64,000 bases of DNA, from assembly GCA_032716605.1 (NCBI GenBank), contig CM064580.1, forward strand, positions 35,804,001 to 35,868,000, in the 5' to 3' direction. Under the pieces are notes generated by a model. It ran no database searches and was not told where the DNA came from. It was given only the letters and a program-made list of their open reading frames with translations. This document shows, one piece after another, positions 1 to 10,220 of the stretch. The DNA is from Paralithodes platypus. Its lineage: Eukaryota > Arthropoda > Malacostraca > Decapoda > Lithodidae. A program made the translations under genes and the position numbers. Within the stretch, counting starts at the first letter, position 1; every line of letters begins with the position of its first letter.

Positions 1-129
1 TACATTTATTTAAAAATTGGTCACAAATGCCTCTATCAGATTGTTGTCATTAAATATCCCAAACAAACAAATGCCCGTTTTAAATTCGTTTTATTTTTGT
101 ACTTATTAAAACAAAAATTCTGCTGAAAA

Positions 130-372
130 TAGAGCACCTAGCAAGATTTGTTTAGCAAATTATGTTGGTTCCATCATGATGTGTAAGTGATTTTTCAAAT
201 TGTGACAAGGGATTGGTTGAATTATTATGTTCTATCCACCAACCAACTTTACTCCTAAACTCGATTAATGAAATTAACAAACACATGTGGCAGTCCGGGG
301 ATTCGAACCTAGGATGCTCACATCGAAAATCAACACACTTATGCATTGCACCACGAAATGAGACAATTATAC
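130..372 (-). mobile_element. tRNA-derived SINE-like element
   Basis: Read on the minus strand, the segment near 360-290 has an A-box-like stretch (TGGTGCAATGCATAAG) followed by a B box (GGTTCGAATCC) at about 300-315, the spacing of an internal RNA polymerase III promoter. A 160-bp unrelated body follows. This is the layout of a tRNA-headed SINE. No cloverleaf can be drawn, so it is not a functional tRNA. The exact 3' end and a target duplication were not found. Short ORFs on both strands here are by-products of the repeat. Confidence 0.55.
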
Positions 373-1060
373 TAAAAAAGGGAAAATGTTTAACAAAGAA
401 AATGTTTAAAACTTTCATACTTATTAAATAAACAAATTTGAAAGGTATCCATCCCAATCATATTGGCACACATCAGCTTTATGTTTCTATACGCAAAAGT
501 ATCATATATACAAGTCACAAGTTATAAGGTTAGTCAGGTTTTAGGTCATGAATTAACTTTATGAGATAATGGTATCAAAGGCAACAAAAATGTACATACA
601 TATTATACAATATCCATGACACAACCAAATATATATCTTTTGGTAGTGAAGAGTATTGCAACATCTAGTTGCTCCTGTCCGGTACGGTAATTAAAAGGTC
701 ATTAACTTCTGGCCGAGCAAATAGCTTGAGACGCCGGCAAAGGACTTATCTCTCTGCGAGAGATGTAGGCAAGTGAGGGGAGGGTAGATGACTATGGACA
801 GCGAGGCAGGTAGCACGGTTGATCAAAGGGAGGACAGCGGTTAAATATGGGTATCGTGGGAACCAAGTAGGTTTATATATACAATTTAATGAGCGGCTAG
901 GGCTGGTCTAGATTTGGGCATAAAGGTGGAATACACATGGCATTGCAGGCCTTCATTATTTGAATACGCACACTGAAGGGATATTGTTATCTTTTAACTA
1001 ACTTTATGGAACGTCTATGTGACGTTGTTGCACCCCAACTTATAAGTGCAGGCACTCACT
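373..1060. other. Unassigned AT-rich stretch
   Basis: No ORF of note, no splice-like exon and no repeat that recurs elsewhere in the window was recognised here. Confidence 0.5.
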
Positions 1061-1064
1061 AGAG

Positions 1065-1295
1065 AGTCTCAGGATGCCCCAGGCAGCACACACATCAGCC
1101 TAGCACACTTCATGTAGACTTCAGCATACCTTGGGCAGCACACGTGTCATCCTACCACACTTCAGGATACCTCGGATAACACACCATTGGCTTACCACAC
1201 TTCAGGTAGACTTTAGGACTCTTTGGGCAGCACATACGTCAGCCTACCACACTTCAGGTAGACTTCAGGGTACCTTGAATAACACACCATCACAG
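1065..1295. repeat. Degenerate minisatellite, unit about 60 bp
   Basis: Four diverged copies of a unit built from 'CCACACTTCAGGTAGACTT' and 'GGGCAGCACACACGTCAGCC' follow one another. Copies differ by substitutions and small indels, so this is an old array. No coding signal is seen in it. Confidence 0.7.
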
Positions 1296-1879
1296 GTCTA
1301 GTCAGTTACTTCAGACACAAGGGAGTCCGCTTTCCACTCTCGTAACATCCTTGTTATTTCTGCTTTCCACTGCTCACCCAAGTGCATAAAGTAATCATCC
1401 AAGCCTATGGAGATTAGTGACTTTACCTCCTGTAGCTCTCCACACTCTGGGGTATGACTATCTCACGACCCTTGGACTGACTAGAACAAGTGTCTAAACT
1501 TTCTTTATCAGGATTGTCCCATAGGTCAGGTTCAGTATCGGAGGAGGAGGATTGCTGGGACAGTAGCTAGGGAATGGGAGGAGCAGGGTGAAGGCTCGTG
1601 AAGAGCGTATCTTATTCTACTTTCTAGGGGGGTGTTTTGGGCCTTATATACCCCTGTCCAGGATCACGTTGCATATTGTGGTGTTCTTGACTGACCAATC
1701 AGGTTGCAAGATATTTGTCAGTCTTTTCTATCCTGAATCTGGGTTTTCCCCGGGTAGGTAAGGTGGTAGGTTGTGTGGCTCGGGCTGACCAATCACTAGC
1801 CTTGCTTTCCTCCTTCTGCCACCTTGTGCCCTAGTTTGATGTGGGTGGTCGTTGGTCCGGGATGGTGCATGAGCCTCCG
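1296..1879. other. Unassigned stretch before the first LINE
   Basis: Moderately GC-rich DNA with no recognisable gene. It contains a short imperfect duplication of 'CTGACCAATCA' (about 1691-1701 and 1786-1795). It could be the 5' part of the LINE that follows, but no conserved coding frame was seen. Confidence 0.4.
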
Positions 1880-3645
1880 GCTCTTCGGCATTACTTCTTT
1901 GATTTCCCATGGAATGACTTTTGCTTCCTTGGCCGGAAACCCTCGGAAAGTGCTGAACGCATTACCGAGGTAATCTTCTCGGGCATGGAGACATACATTC
2001 CATTTTCTTTCTCTCAGTCTAATGCTAAAAAATTCTTGGTTTACTCATGCTTGTTCTACTGCTGTCCGCAACAAGGAGGAAGCATTCAAATGGTACCATC
2101 GCCTTCAAACTCAAGAATCTCATTCTTCCTATGTTTCTGCCCGGAATCAAGCCAGATCTGTTCTTCAACTCGCCAAACACTCTTTCATCAATAATAAATG
2201 CATTGAACTATCCAACTCTAGCTCCTCCCAAGCTTTCTGGCATCTAGCCAAAAATCTCTCCAACAATTTTTCTTCTTTGTCTTTCCCTCCCCTTTTCCAC
2301 TCTGACAGCACCACCGTCACTTCTTCCTCTGACAAAGCTGAACTCTTCGCCCAAACTTTCGCTAGAAACTCCACCTTGGATGATTCCGGTGCTATTCCTC
2401 CCTCTCCACCCCCCTCTCACTTACTCATGCCTAATATCCTTGTCTCTTCTAAAGATGTACTTTCTACCCTCTCTGGGCTTAATACTAAGAAGGCGTACGG
2501 TCCGGAAGGTGTTCCTCCTTTTGTACTAAAAAAACGTGCTTCTGTGCCGACTTCCTGCCTAGACAAACTCTTTCGTCTCTGTCTCTCCTCTAACGTCTTC
2601 GATCCCTTCTTGCTGGAAGTTTGCTCTCATTCAACCTGTCCCATAAAAGGGTGACCGCTCTCAACCGTCCAAATATCGTCCAATTGCTCTCATCTCTTGC
2701 ATCTCCAAAGTTTTTGAAACTATTCTTACTTCAAAATTTCTTAAGCATTTATCTTCTCATAATCTACTCTCAGATCACCAGTATGGATTCCTTAAGGGTT
2801 GCTCTATTTGGGATCTCCTGTCATATCTTTCTAACTCTTGGTCATCCTCCTTCCGGAACTTCGGTGAGACCTTTTCTATTGCGCTAGACATATGGAAGGC
2901 CTTTGATAGAGTCTGGCACAAATTTTTAATTTTAAACTACCCACCTTCGGTTTCTATCTCTCTATCAGTGCCTTTATCACAAATTTCCTTTCTGGCTGTT
3001 CCATAGCTGCGGATGTGGAAGGCCATCATTCACTTCCTCAACCTATCAACTCCGGTGTTCCTCAGGTTTCTGTCCTATCTCCAATTTTCCTTCTAATATT
3101 CATTAATGATCTTCTCAACTGTACCTCCAGTCCTATCCATTCATATGCTGATGACTCTACCTTACACTATTCAACTAGTTTCCCCCCAACAAGCAAGCAC
3201 TCAAGAAATCACGCAAAGATGCCATACAACACTTAAATTCTGACCTATCAACCATTTCCATTTGGGGCAGAGAAAATCTTGTCACTTTCAATGCTTCCAA
3301 AACCCAATTTCTCCATTTATTCTCCACCTCCTATACGTAGAGTATGTACCACCCGTCTTGCAACACAATCCCATACCTACTCTGTGCAACTCTCCAATCC
3401 AAGAGTGAAATGATACTCTCAAGCCTTCTTCTATTCAACAGCTGAGCTCTGGAACTCTCTCCCTGAATCCATCTTCCCCTCATCCTATGACTTAAGTTGC
3501 TTCAAACTCTGTGTGTCCCCGGCATTTTGGCTCGAACGTTCCTTGATTTTGGCCCTGTCACTCTTTCAACTGGGGGAGGCACTCGTTGCAGGCAGTTATG
3601 CCTTTGGTCTCCCTCATCAACATAGAAAACAAAAATCTCAGGGAC
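1880..3645 (+). mobile_element. Jockey-like non-LTR retrotransposon copy 1, 5'-truncated and decayed
   Basis: The coding sequence is split over three frames. 1880-2020 and 2022-2654 encode the linker between endonuclease and reverse transcriptase, ending at the RT entry motif (KKAYGPEGVPPFVL). 2877-2920 reads ALDIWKAFDRVW, which is motif A. 3015-3236 holds motif B (GVPQVSVLSP, with V where G is usual) and the YADD catalytic box at 3143-3154. The frame then jumps near 3330 straight to the C-terminal segment (YSQAFFYSTAELWNSLPES) at 3418-3500, so the thumb region has been deleted. The 3' non-coding tail continues to about 3645. Frameshifts and the deletion make it inactive. The same family recurs at 43066-43910 and 50200-51170. 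Confidence 0.9.
2022..2654 (+). pseudogene. RT N-terminal part of the jockey-like LINE
   Basis: An open frame of 210 codons covers the region before the palm domain of a non-LTR reverse transcriptase and its first conserved block (LNTKKAYGPEGVPPFVLKK). It belongs to the enzyme that copies element RNA into DNA at a nicked chromosomal target. It stops at a frameshift near 2640; the next RT blocks are in other frames downstream. The methionine at 2022 is only where the open frame happens to begin, since the preceding frame (1841-2020) already carries element protein (PWNDFCFLGRKPSESAERIT). Confidence 0.85.
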
Positions 3646-4120
3646 TTGAGAGGGGGCAGGCTCTGGGGCGATGGAGACTTCTGTCGGTGATGAAGGTGTC
3701 GTCGGAACGTCCAGATTCTGCTCAACAATTTATGGACAATACATTTTCAAATAGTAGTTACATATATTATTTTCAGCCAGCAATATTAGCAGAAAATTGT
3801 ATGGGAGTCTGGTATCCATTACAAGTTATCAAATTATTACGAAGGATCTGAGTAATTACTTATTGTTTCAATGTAATTATTCACACTTATGATATAAGTT
3901 ATTTAAAATACCGTCATAATGGAAGGGAAATTCTCAGGTAATATATTTCACCACATAATATTCTGGACTCTAGTTGTGTTCCTACTACTGTACTGAATGT
4001 CAGCCGCTAGTAAATTATATTATGACTCAGAATATAGCAAACACTTTGTGTACATTTAAAAACTTCAACGTTTACTGTTGAAAACAAAAAACTATCCAAT
4101 AAATTCCAAGGCCCTACATG
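3646..4120. other. Unassigned stretch
   Basis: AT-rich sequence after the LINE 3' tail. The first 200 bp stay open in the frame of the LINE tail, but nothing in them is recognisable. Confidence 0.4.
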
Positions 4121-4575
4121 TGACAGGATGGCCAATAAGGTTTTTGTGTGACATGGGAGGTAGTAGGAGGCTTATGTGGTTAGCTTGTGTCGACATACGG
4201 GTGGGTAGACGTTTAGAAACTAGGTACGTGTAATGGGCTAAAGGGAAGGCCATGACAAAAAGGTTCCTGTCACTTTGAGTGAGTGAGAGAGAGAGAGTGT
4301 GTGTTTGTGTTATACTGACCGATTATATTGTAAAATATATTTGAAATGCAAGTGCATTAACTATGGCTCATTTCACTGAATAATACTGTACTTTAGAATG
4401 TATAGATTTTCACTTGATAGAGTTGTTGCGTTGGCATCAGGCATGAATGACGTTGTGTGGGTGACCAAGAAGGTTTTTTGTACACGTGACAGAGGAAGTA
4501 GTAAGAGGCTTATATGGTTGTGTCGAAACTCTGGTGGACGATTAGAAACTCTATACATGTGGAAGACTTACAACA
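4121..4575 (+). repeat. Two diverged copies of an interspersed repeat
   Basis: 4121-4300 and 4430-4575 share blocks such as 'GACCAAGAAGGTTTTT', 'AGGAAGTAGTAAGAGGCTTA', 'GTCGAAA' and 'GACG(A/T)TTAGAAACT'. A third copy lies at 5490-5690. The unit is about 180 bp, and in two of the three copies it runs into 'GTCACTTTGAG' and a GA array. No protein was recognised. The copies flank the RTE-like relic at 4590-5305, so the LINE may have inserted between repeat units. Confidence 0.65.
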
Positions 4576-4589
4576 AATGATGAAATATT

Positions 4590-5305
4590 TAAACAGAGGA
4601 AGCCTTAAAGTAGGACTGAAAATGAATAGAAAACAAAACTAAACTATGTGTAATCATCTCCTGCAACCACAACAAATAAAGATAGAAGATGAAGTGTTCT
4701 ATCACTTAGGTTGAAGAATACATATTTCTAGGACAGGTTATAAAGGCAAACCTAAATCACTCAATAGATATCAAGCGAAGGATAGGCATGGGATGGAGTG
4801 CATTTGATAAACAGCTCTATTATGAAAACAAAGTTACCCCTTTCATTAAAAAGGAAAGCATACACGCTATGTGTCCTCCCTGTACTAATTTATAGATCAG
4901 AGACTTTGAGTATAACAAAGTGCCTATAACGTAAACTTAGGAGTGCCCAAAGAGGAATGGTGAGGATAGTGTTAGGCATAACTTGGAGAGACAAGAAGAG
5001 ATCCTCTTGGATACGAGAACAAACAAAAGTAGAAGAAATTCTCAGTAGTATAAAAAAGCGGAAATAGTCCTGGGCAAGTCATATATTTGAAGATATGATA
5101 ACAGATGGACAACTAGAGCAACAGCATGGGAACCTAGAGATGGAACTAGAGGAAGAGGTAGACAGAGAACCAGATGGAGGGATGAGATTCGAAAGTTTGC
5201 TAGGGTGAGATGAAACAGGCTAACATCTGACCGGTTATAGTGGGAACGTTTGGGAGAGGCCTTTGTTCTGCCGTGGACTAACTCAGGCTGATGATGATGA
5301 CATGC
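4590..5305 (+). pseudogene. RTE-like LINE relic, C-terminal half of the RT protein
   Basis: Conceptual translation across frames gives the end of an RTE-type ORF2 protein: an 'EEYIFLGQV' counterpart near 4710, 'SIDIKRRIGMGWSAFDKQL' at 4755-4815, 'LPVLIYRSET' near 4875, 'RSAQRGMVRIVLGITWRDKK' at 4944-5000, then 'QTKVEEILSSIKKRK' and 'EPRDGTRGRGRQRTRWRDEI' near 5130-5195. The order matches the thumb and C-terminal domain that follow the RT palm. Several stop codons and at least two frameshifts show an old, dead copy. A 102-codon ORF on the opposite strand at 5042-5350 is only its shadow. Confidence 0.8.
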
Positions 5306-5489
5306 AATGAGCAAATGGAAGGACTTGCTGAAATAAAAGGTCCCTACCACTTTGAGATAGAAAGTATTAGTGCGTGTTATTGCTATGCTGAGGAAGTCAT
5401 TACAAATGTAAGTTCTATGACTGTGGCTAATTTTACTTGATCAATTTTTATAATATATTGTTCTTCATCTAATTAAATATTTAAGTTGA

Positions 5490-5656
5490 TATCGAACGTG
5501 AGTGACCATGTGTGGATGACCGAGTAGGTGTATGTAGCCTACACGTGACAAAGGAAGTAGATGTTGTGGTTTGGTTTTGTCGAAATACTGAAGGACGTTT
5601 AGAAACTTGTTACGTGTAATGGGTAAGGGAAGAACATGAAAAAGTCCATTGTCACT

Positions 5657-5700
<44 letters not shown>
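5490..5700 (+). repeat. Third copy of the 4121-4575 repeat, ending in a GA array
   Basis: This copy shares 'GTGGATGACCGAGTAGG', 'TACACGTGACA', 'AGGACGTTTAGAAACT' and 'TACGTGTAATGGG' with the copies at 4121 and 4430. It ends with 'GTCACTTAGA' running into a GA dinucleotide array at 5659-5700. Confidence 0.65.
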
Positions 5701-5702
<2 letters not shown>

Positions 5703-6058
5703 GATGAAAATGTTGGCTATACTTAGGTAGCGAATAATATTGTATCATATGCTAGAGTTATGAGCGAATGGTTTAACATATATACAATGTATGGTTGTCT
5801 ATGTGTGCCGCATTTATATTTGATATACGTAATCGAGCAGTGGAGGTGAACTACACCATGAGTGTCTTTTCGTGTTTGTTTTTTATGATGTGTTTTTATG
5901 CTTGTTTTCATACGAGAGTGTGTTAGTGAACGCGTGTTAATTTCTTTCTATATCCTGGTCAGTTTCTTGGTCACCTCCCAACCTTTCCTTCTCCTCAACC
6001 ATTCCAGCCTCGACCGAGTTCTCTTGATGCCGTGCCCTTCCTGCCCTCCATTATGTTG

Positions 6059-6104
<46 letters not shown>

Positions 6105-6770
6105 ATGTGTTTGTTATAGAAAAAGGGGAGTATCTTACATACTGCTTTGGTTGCAATATGTGAGAATGGTATGATGATATTCCAAGTAATTTACGGATTC
6201 CAAATATTTCGCAAACAAAATTATGCACATGTATTGTCATTGATGCTCCTGTTGTGTTTATACTGTGGTTGGCGTTGAGATTACGTTGTCTATGTCGAAG
6301 TCTTTGCTGCATGCTCTCATCGTCGTATTACATTAGTTTGGCAATGTATGCTTTGTTCTTCCTTACAATTCATCCAGGTTGATGTTCGTTTGCTTAATAG
6401 TTGATTGATGTGAGAGTGCTTCAATATTCAAAACCTATGGCCACTCTTCGCCTCACCACCAATCTTTATAATGTGTGTTACAATTATACTTAGAGGACTA
6501 AGACCAACTATTGTCAGCTGTCCTTGTTGTAATGGTAAATAGCTTAATAGATAGCGTGAGAAAGAATTTGAGTCTGAGATAATGAGACAGTGGCGATGCT
6601 GATTTTGTAAGCCAACATCAGCACCGAACTAACTGGTAAACAACCACTGTGCCGCTAGTTTTGGAGTACTGTACATGCACGCATTGAGCCGGTTGCAAAA
6701 CTCTTCATATACAGTAGACTGACCTCCAAATTTCGACATGTGCGGGTATTGAATCTGTAGAATATATATG
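5701..6770. other. Unassigned stretch with a GA array
   Basis: A 42-bp GA array lies at 6061-6102. The rest is AT-rich. Short ORFs on both strands have no recognisable domain. Confidence 0.5.
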
Positions 6771-6782
6771 CTGTATATATAC

Positions 6783-6785
<3 letters not shown>

Positions 6786-6858
<73 letters not shown>
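6786..6858. repeat. AT dinucleotide array
   Basis: Two TA/AT runs are joined by a repeated 'ACATTATAAT' step (6781 and 6817). The array can fold back on itself. Confidence 0.9.
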
Positions 6859-6859
<1 letters not shown>

Positions 6860-7030
6860 GGTCGTAATTGTTCACATTCGTCATTGTTGTTAACGATGTA
6901 TACGTAGTAGTAGATTGTTGGAGGTCTTGTTACAGATGTTGTTGTGGTTATCTTTATCTTCGTTGTTGATGTTACTGTTGTTGTAGTAGGGCTGACGATC
7001 GTTTCCATCATAGTCATCGGGGGCGTTATT

Positions 7031-7200
7031 GTTGTATATTGTTGTATATTGTTGTTGTTGTTGTTCTGTTTCTCCTTCCCTCTACATCCCCCCCCCCGTT
7101 TCCCCCTGGCGTGTTGGTCAGTGTTAGCGTGACCGGGGGTTTTCTCACAGCGCCCAGCGTGAAAATCTCTAATTGACCCTTTCTTTTATGTCGGTGGCTG
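7031..7200 (-). mobile_element. Possible short retroposon with a CAA-type tail
   Basis: On the minus strand a GC-rich head (CGCTGGGCGCTGTGAG, with CCCCCGGTCACGCTAACA) is followed by a purine-rich part and then by CAA trinucleotides at 7049-7066 and a CAATATA tail. A similar plan, GC-rich head plus CAA tail, is seen at 8055-8282. No target duplication was found, so the call is tentative. Confidence 0.35.
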
Positions 7201-7209
7201 GGTTTGTGT

Positions 7210-7650
7210 ACCTCGTTTTTTGGTGTAGGAAACAATGTATACGCTCTTGATCGGAGAGTTTTACATACACATATACGCGCACATACACCAATACATACGC
7301 ACACACACGCACGCACATGTACACACATGATACAAATAGATAGATAGATAGATATCGGTAAATATATAGAAAACACAATATACAGTATACATAGATTTAC
7401 ATAGATACACTGACGACATAGATCTTACAATTCCTGCAAGGGGGCCAGGACTTGCTCCTAGTTGAGATAGTAACTCTGACAGTAAAGGAAAGTGGAAGGA
7501 AAGGTTTGGGAGGAACTGACCAGGAGTAGACAGAAATTAACACGATTTCACTAAAGATGAAAGGTCTCTAACCACCCTCCGCTCCCTCCGGCAATTTTCC
7601 GGAAGTGAATAAGGCCCATTTCAAACTCATCGACTTTTCCACACCCTGCT
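7210..7650. other. Unassigned stretch with short microsatellites
   Basis: This stretch contains a CA-rich run at about 7264-7330 and a GATA run at 7341-7354. No gene or transposon was recognised. Confidence 0.4.
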
Positions 7651-7651
7651 C

Positions 7652-7884
7652 CCATGTACGGAACGGCACCGTGTCAGTTAATAACCATGGGTGTTTATGC
7701 ATGCTTTCACACGCTTCGACCACAGCAAAAGGCCATATACAGCCACCGTGGTCACTACAGCGCCCTTTTCAATCCGACACAGCGCCACAAGGTTACCAAA
7801 TCTGGTCGTGCAGTGTCGTTCACAACAAAAGTCGTCCGCATAACAGTACTTTCTCTGGAATGCACGGCGCCGTGCCGTATATGG
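7652..7884. mobile_element. Nonautonomous TIR element, 233 bp
   Basis: The ends form an imperfect inverted repeat. CCATGTACGGAACGGCACCG at 7652 matches the reverse complement of 7863-7884 (CCATATACGGCACGGCGCCG) at most positions. The right end also contains the self-complementary CACGGCGCCGTG. The interior is GC-rich compared with its surroundings. Two overlapping plus-strand ORFs of 77 and 98 codons cross it in different frames; neither has a recognisable domain, so I treat them as chance. Confidence 0.5.
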
Positions 7885-8054
7885 TGACCGGCAACAATTG
7901 ATGCATCTGAAATTAACTTAACATTGCAAGGCTTAGAAATTGCCTGAAGGAATTTACTGAATAGTTAGAAATGAAAAGGCCATGTTATGCATACCTTCAC
8001 CTTTTGTTTCTGCTCTCTTTTACTAAAATTAGTGTGCCAGGTCGTTTTATCAGT

Positions 8055-8282
8055 TGTTGTTGTTGTTGTTGTTGTTGCTGTTCCCCAAGCTGCGTGGCCG
8101 AACAGCCCCAAGGCCCCGAGCAGGGCCAAGGCCATAACCGAGCGCCCCCACAGAACCCTCCCTGCCGACCACAATAAAGCCTGGGTGATCGAAGCCACTC
8201 CATGGCGGGGAGCTGAGGAGGGTGCAGAAACGCCCGGGAAACCAAAGCCCCACCCAGGGCCCTGTGCCCCTCAGCAATTATG
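8055..8282 (-). mobile_element. GC-rich SINE-like element with CAA tail
   Basis: On the minus strand a sharply bounded GC-rich body (starting GAGGGGCACAGGGCCCTGGG) ends in GGGGAACAGCAACAACAAC, a CAA trinucleotide tail at 8055-8084. A stretch GTGGCTTCGATCACCC resembles a degenerate B box. Base composition differs strongly from the AT-rich flanks. Overlapping ORFs on both strands show no conserved domain. No target duplication was found. Confidence 0.45.
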
Positions 8283-8289
8283 AAGAGAA

Positions 8290-8560
8290 AGTTGAGGGGC
8301 AAAGGAAAAATGTGACGCTTTGGCTTCCAATCTTGGTAGATTGGGAGGTCAATCCTCGGAAGAGACGCAGTCATTTGAGATCTAGAAAATATATAAGTAA
8401 AAGGAACAGTCAGAGTAAGCTATGGGTATGGCAGAGATCGCTCAGTTCTCACTCTGATAGACCAGCCCATCACCACAAAAGTGTCCACCCGGAGTATTGA
8501 ACCGGGTGTTGAGCTTTGCTTGGGTGACTCACTAACAGTTTACCCGTTAACCACCCCTTT
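8290..8560 (-). mobile_element. tRNA-derived SINE-like element
   Basis: On the minus strand, from about 8557, an A-box-like TGGTTAACGGGTAAACTG and a B-box-like CGGTTCAATACTCCGG (8487-8502) are spaced as in a tRNA. A roughly 200-bp unrelated body follows. This suggests a tRNA-headed SINE placed directly upstream of the CAA-tailed element. The tRNA part does not fold fully. Confidence 0.5.
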
Positions 8561-9270
8561 ATCAGTAATCAATTTCTACTAAACCAACTTTTCTATGATA
8601 TGGATCTAACCTTCTAAACGTGTCTATTGAGCCACTGTCTATAGCATCATTAGGCAGCCTATTCCACTCCATAATTATACAGTGGTGAAGAAAACTTTAG
8701 TTGTAACAAGGTTGGTTTTCCTGCCTATTAGTTTTAATATGTTTCCTCGTGTGGAACTCTCTTTGGCTATCAGGATTATTTTTTTGGCATTGATGTTACT
8801 AAATTATTTGAGAATAGTAGAACACTCTTCAGTTGCCCCCTTATTCTCCTTTTCTCAAGTGAAATCAGATTGAGTTATCTTAATATCTCTCTGTATGGTT
8901 TATTTCTAGGGGATGGGATTAATTGTGTAGCTCTACATTAAACGGATTCGATCTTTTCTATGTATTTTGACCAGAACTGCAAATATACTCCAGATACGGC
9001 CTTACAATACATCTATGAAAATATACTCCAGATACGGCCTTACAATACATCTATAAAAATATACTCCAGATACGGCCTTACAATACATCTATGAAAATAT
9101 ACTCCAGATACGGCCTTACAATACATCTATGAAAATATATAACTATGTCATTACTGTGATAGCGAAAATGTCTTTCAATGAATCCTTGTGTTCTCTTTGC
9201 TTTGTTGGCTGCTGCCGTGTATTGACTTGTAGATTATACATTTTCGTTGATAAGTACTCGAGGTTGTTTT
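8560..9270 (-). pseudogene. CR1-like LINE relic, RT C-terminal region
   Basis: Minus-strand translation in three frames gives the thumb and C-terminal domain of a CR1-type reverse transcriptase. 'AAANKAKRTQGFIERHFRYH' lies near 9215-9160, then 'RCIVRPYLEYI' repeated, then 'LQFWSKYIEKIESV' (8990-8945), 'LNLISLEKRRIRGQLK' (8880-8835) and 'EWNRLPNDAIDSGSIDTFRR' (8670-8610). Stops and frameshifts make it dead. The segment encoding 'RCIVRPYLEYI' has been amplified into a 38-bp tandem array. Confidence 0.85.
8981..9132. repeat. 38-bp tandem repeat inside the LINE relic
   Basis: There are four consecutive 38-bp units (starts 8981, 9019, 9057, 9095), each containing CTCCAGATACGGCCTTACAA. The units are nearly identical; one differs by a single G to A. 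They arose from a piece of the reverse transcriptase coding sequence. Confidence 0.95.
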
Positions 9271-10220
9271 GATCTGTGATACGTTGTTTACCTTTACTCA
9301 CAGATAAAAAAATATAGGGATATTTATAAACGATACGAGAGAGAGAGAGATACGAGCATCAACATTTACTCGATAGCATAACTATATAGGAAATATATGG
9401 TATGTTACGTAAGTGTTGTAATCCTTAAATTTTTTCTCAAAGCAAAACTAGATCAATGAGCTATAGTTGAAGTAAATGTTTGGCCCAATGATTTAAAAAT
9501 AGCTTAATATTGATATCATGAACAGTTCATGACCACATGAATCACAAGAGATAATAACATTCTCTTCTGTACATTTTCACACCTTTCAACTTTGTTCTCC
9601 AAGTAATTATTTTGATCGTGATACCAAACTAGATGGTATATGTGGAATTTATCCTGTGTAAACTAGTGGTACTTACATTGACTGGGAGAGTACCATACAA
9701 CAGAGTAGCACGACCTATATAGCTATATAACATTTTATTTACTAAGATACAAGTTCAGTGAACAGCAGGTGTATATTGACTCAAGAACAGATTGGATTAT
9801 ATAATTGGTTACATACAAAGATTTTATACAATAGCAAATGGAAGTGAATTTATAATTAACACATATCTGTATATACAAATGCAGCTATGGTAAAGCCTGT
9901 AGAGATCAGACAGCCCTATAGATAAAGGGGGAGAAACTGTTGTAAACTATATTTTTACTGTATCTTAGAGTGGTGTTGGTTGGAGGCTTCTTACTGTCAT
10001 CAATATTTATATATAACTTAGTCTCGTAGATGGACTTTCTCACACAATTTTTAAGTATTAATATGTTTGGCAGATGTGGCAAAGGGATAGGGTGTGTATT
10101 GTATCAATTGATTTTGATTTAAAAGTGTTATGCCAAGATCTGAGAAAAAAAGCTGCAGGAACAAGAAACCCTCTCCAGCTCCACAGATGGCACAACACCA
10201 CCAACACGTTTAGCAGCCAC
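9271..10220. other. Unassigned AT-rich stretch
   Basis: No gene, tRNA or recurrent repeat was recognised. There is a short GA run at about 9340-9351. Confidence 0.5.

Noticed and set aside
152..457. Overlapping ORFs of 101 and 72 codons
   Set aside because: Both cross a tRNA-derived SINE-like repeat and show no domain.
5042..5350. 102-codon minus-strand ORF as a gene
   Set aside because: It is antisense to a recognisable RTE-like LINE relic on the plus strand.
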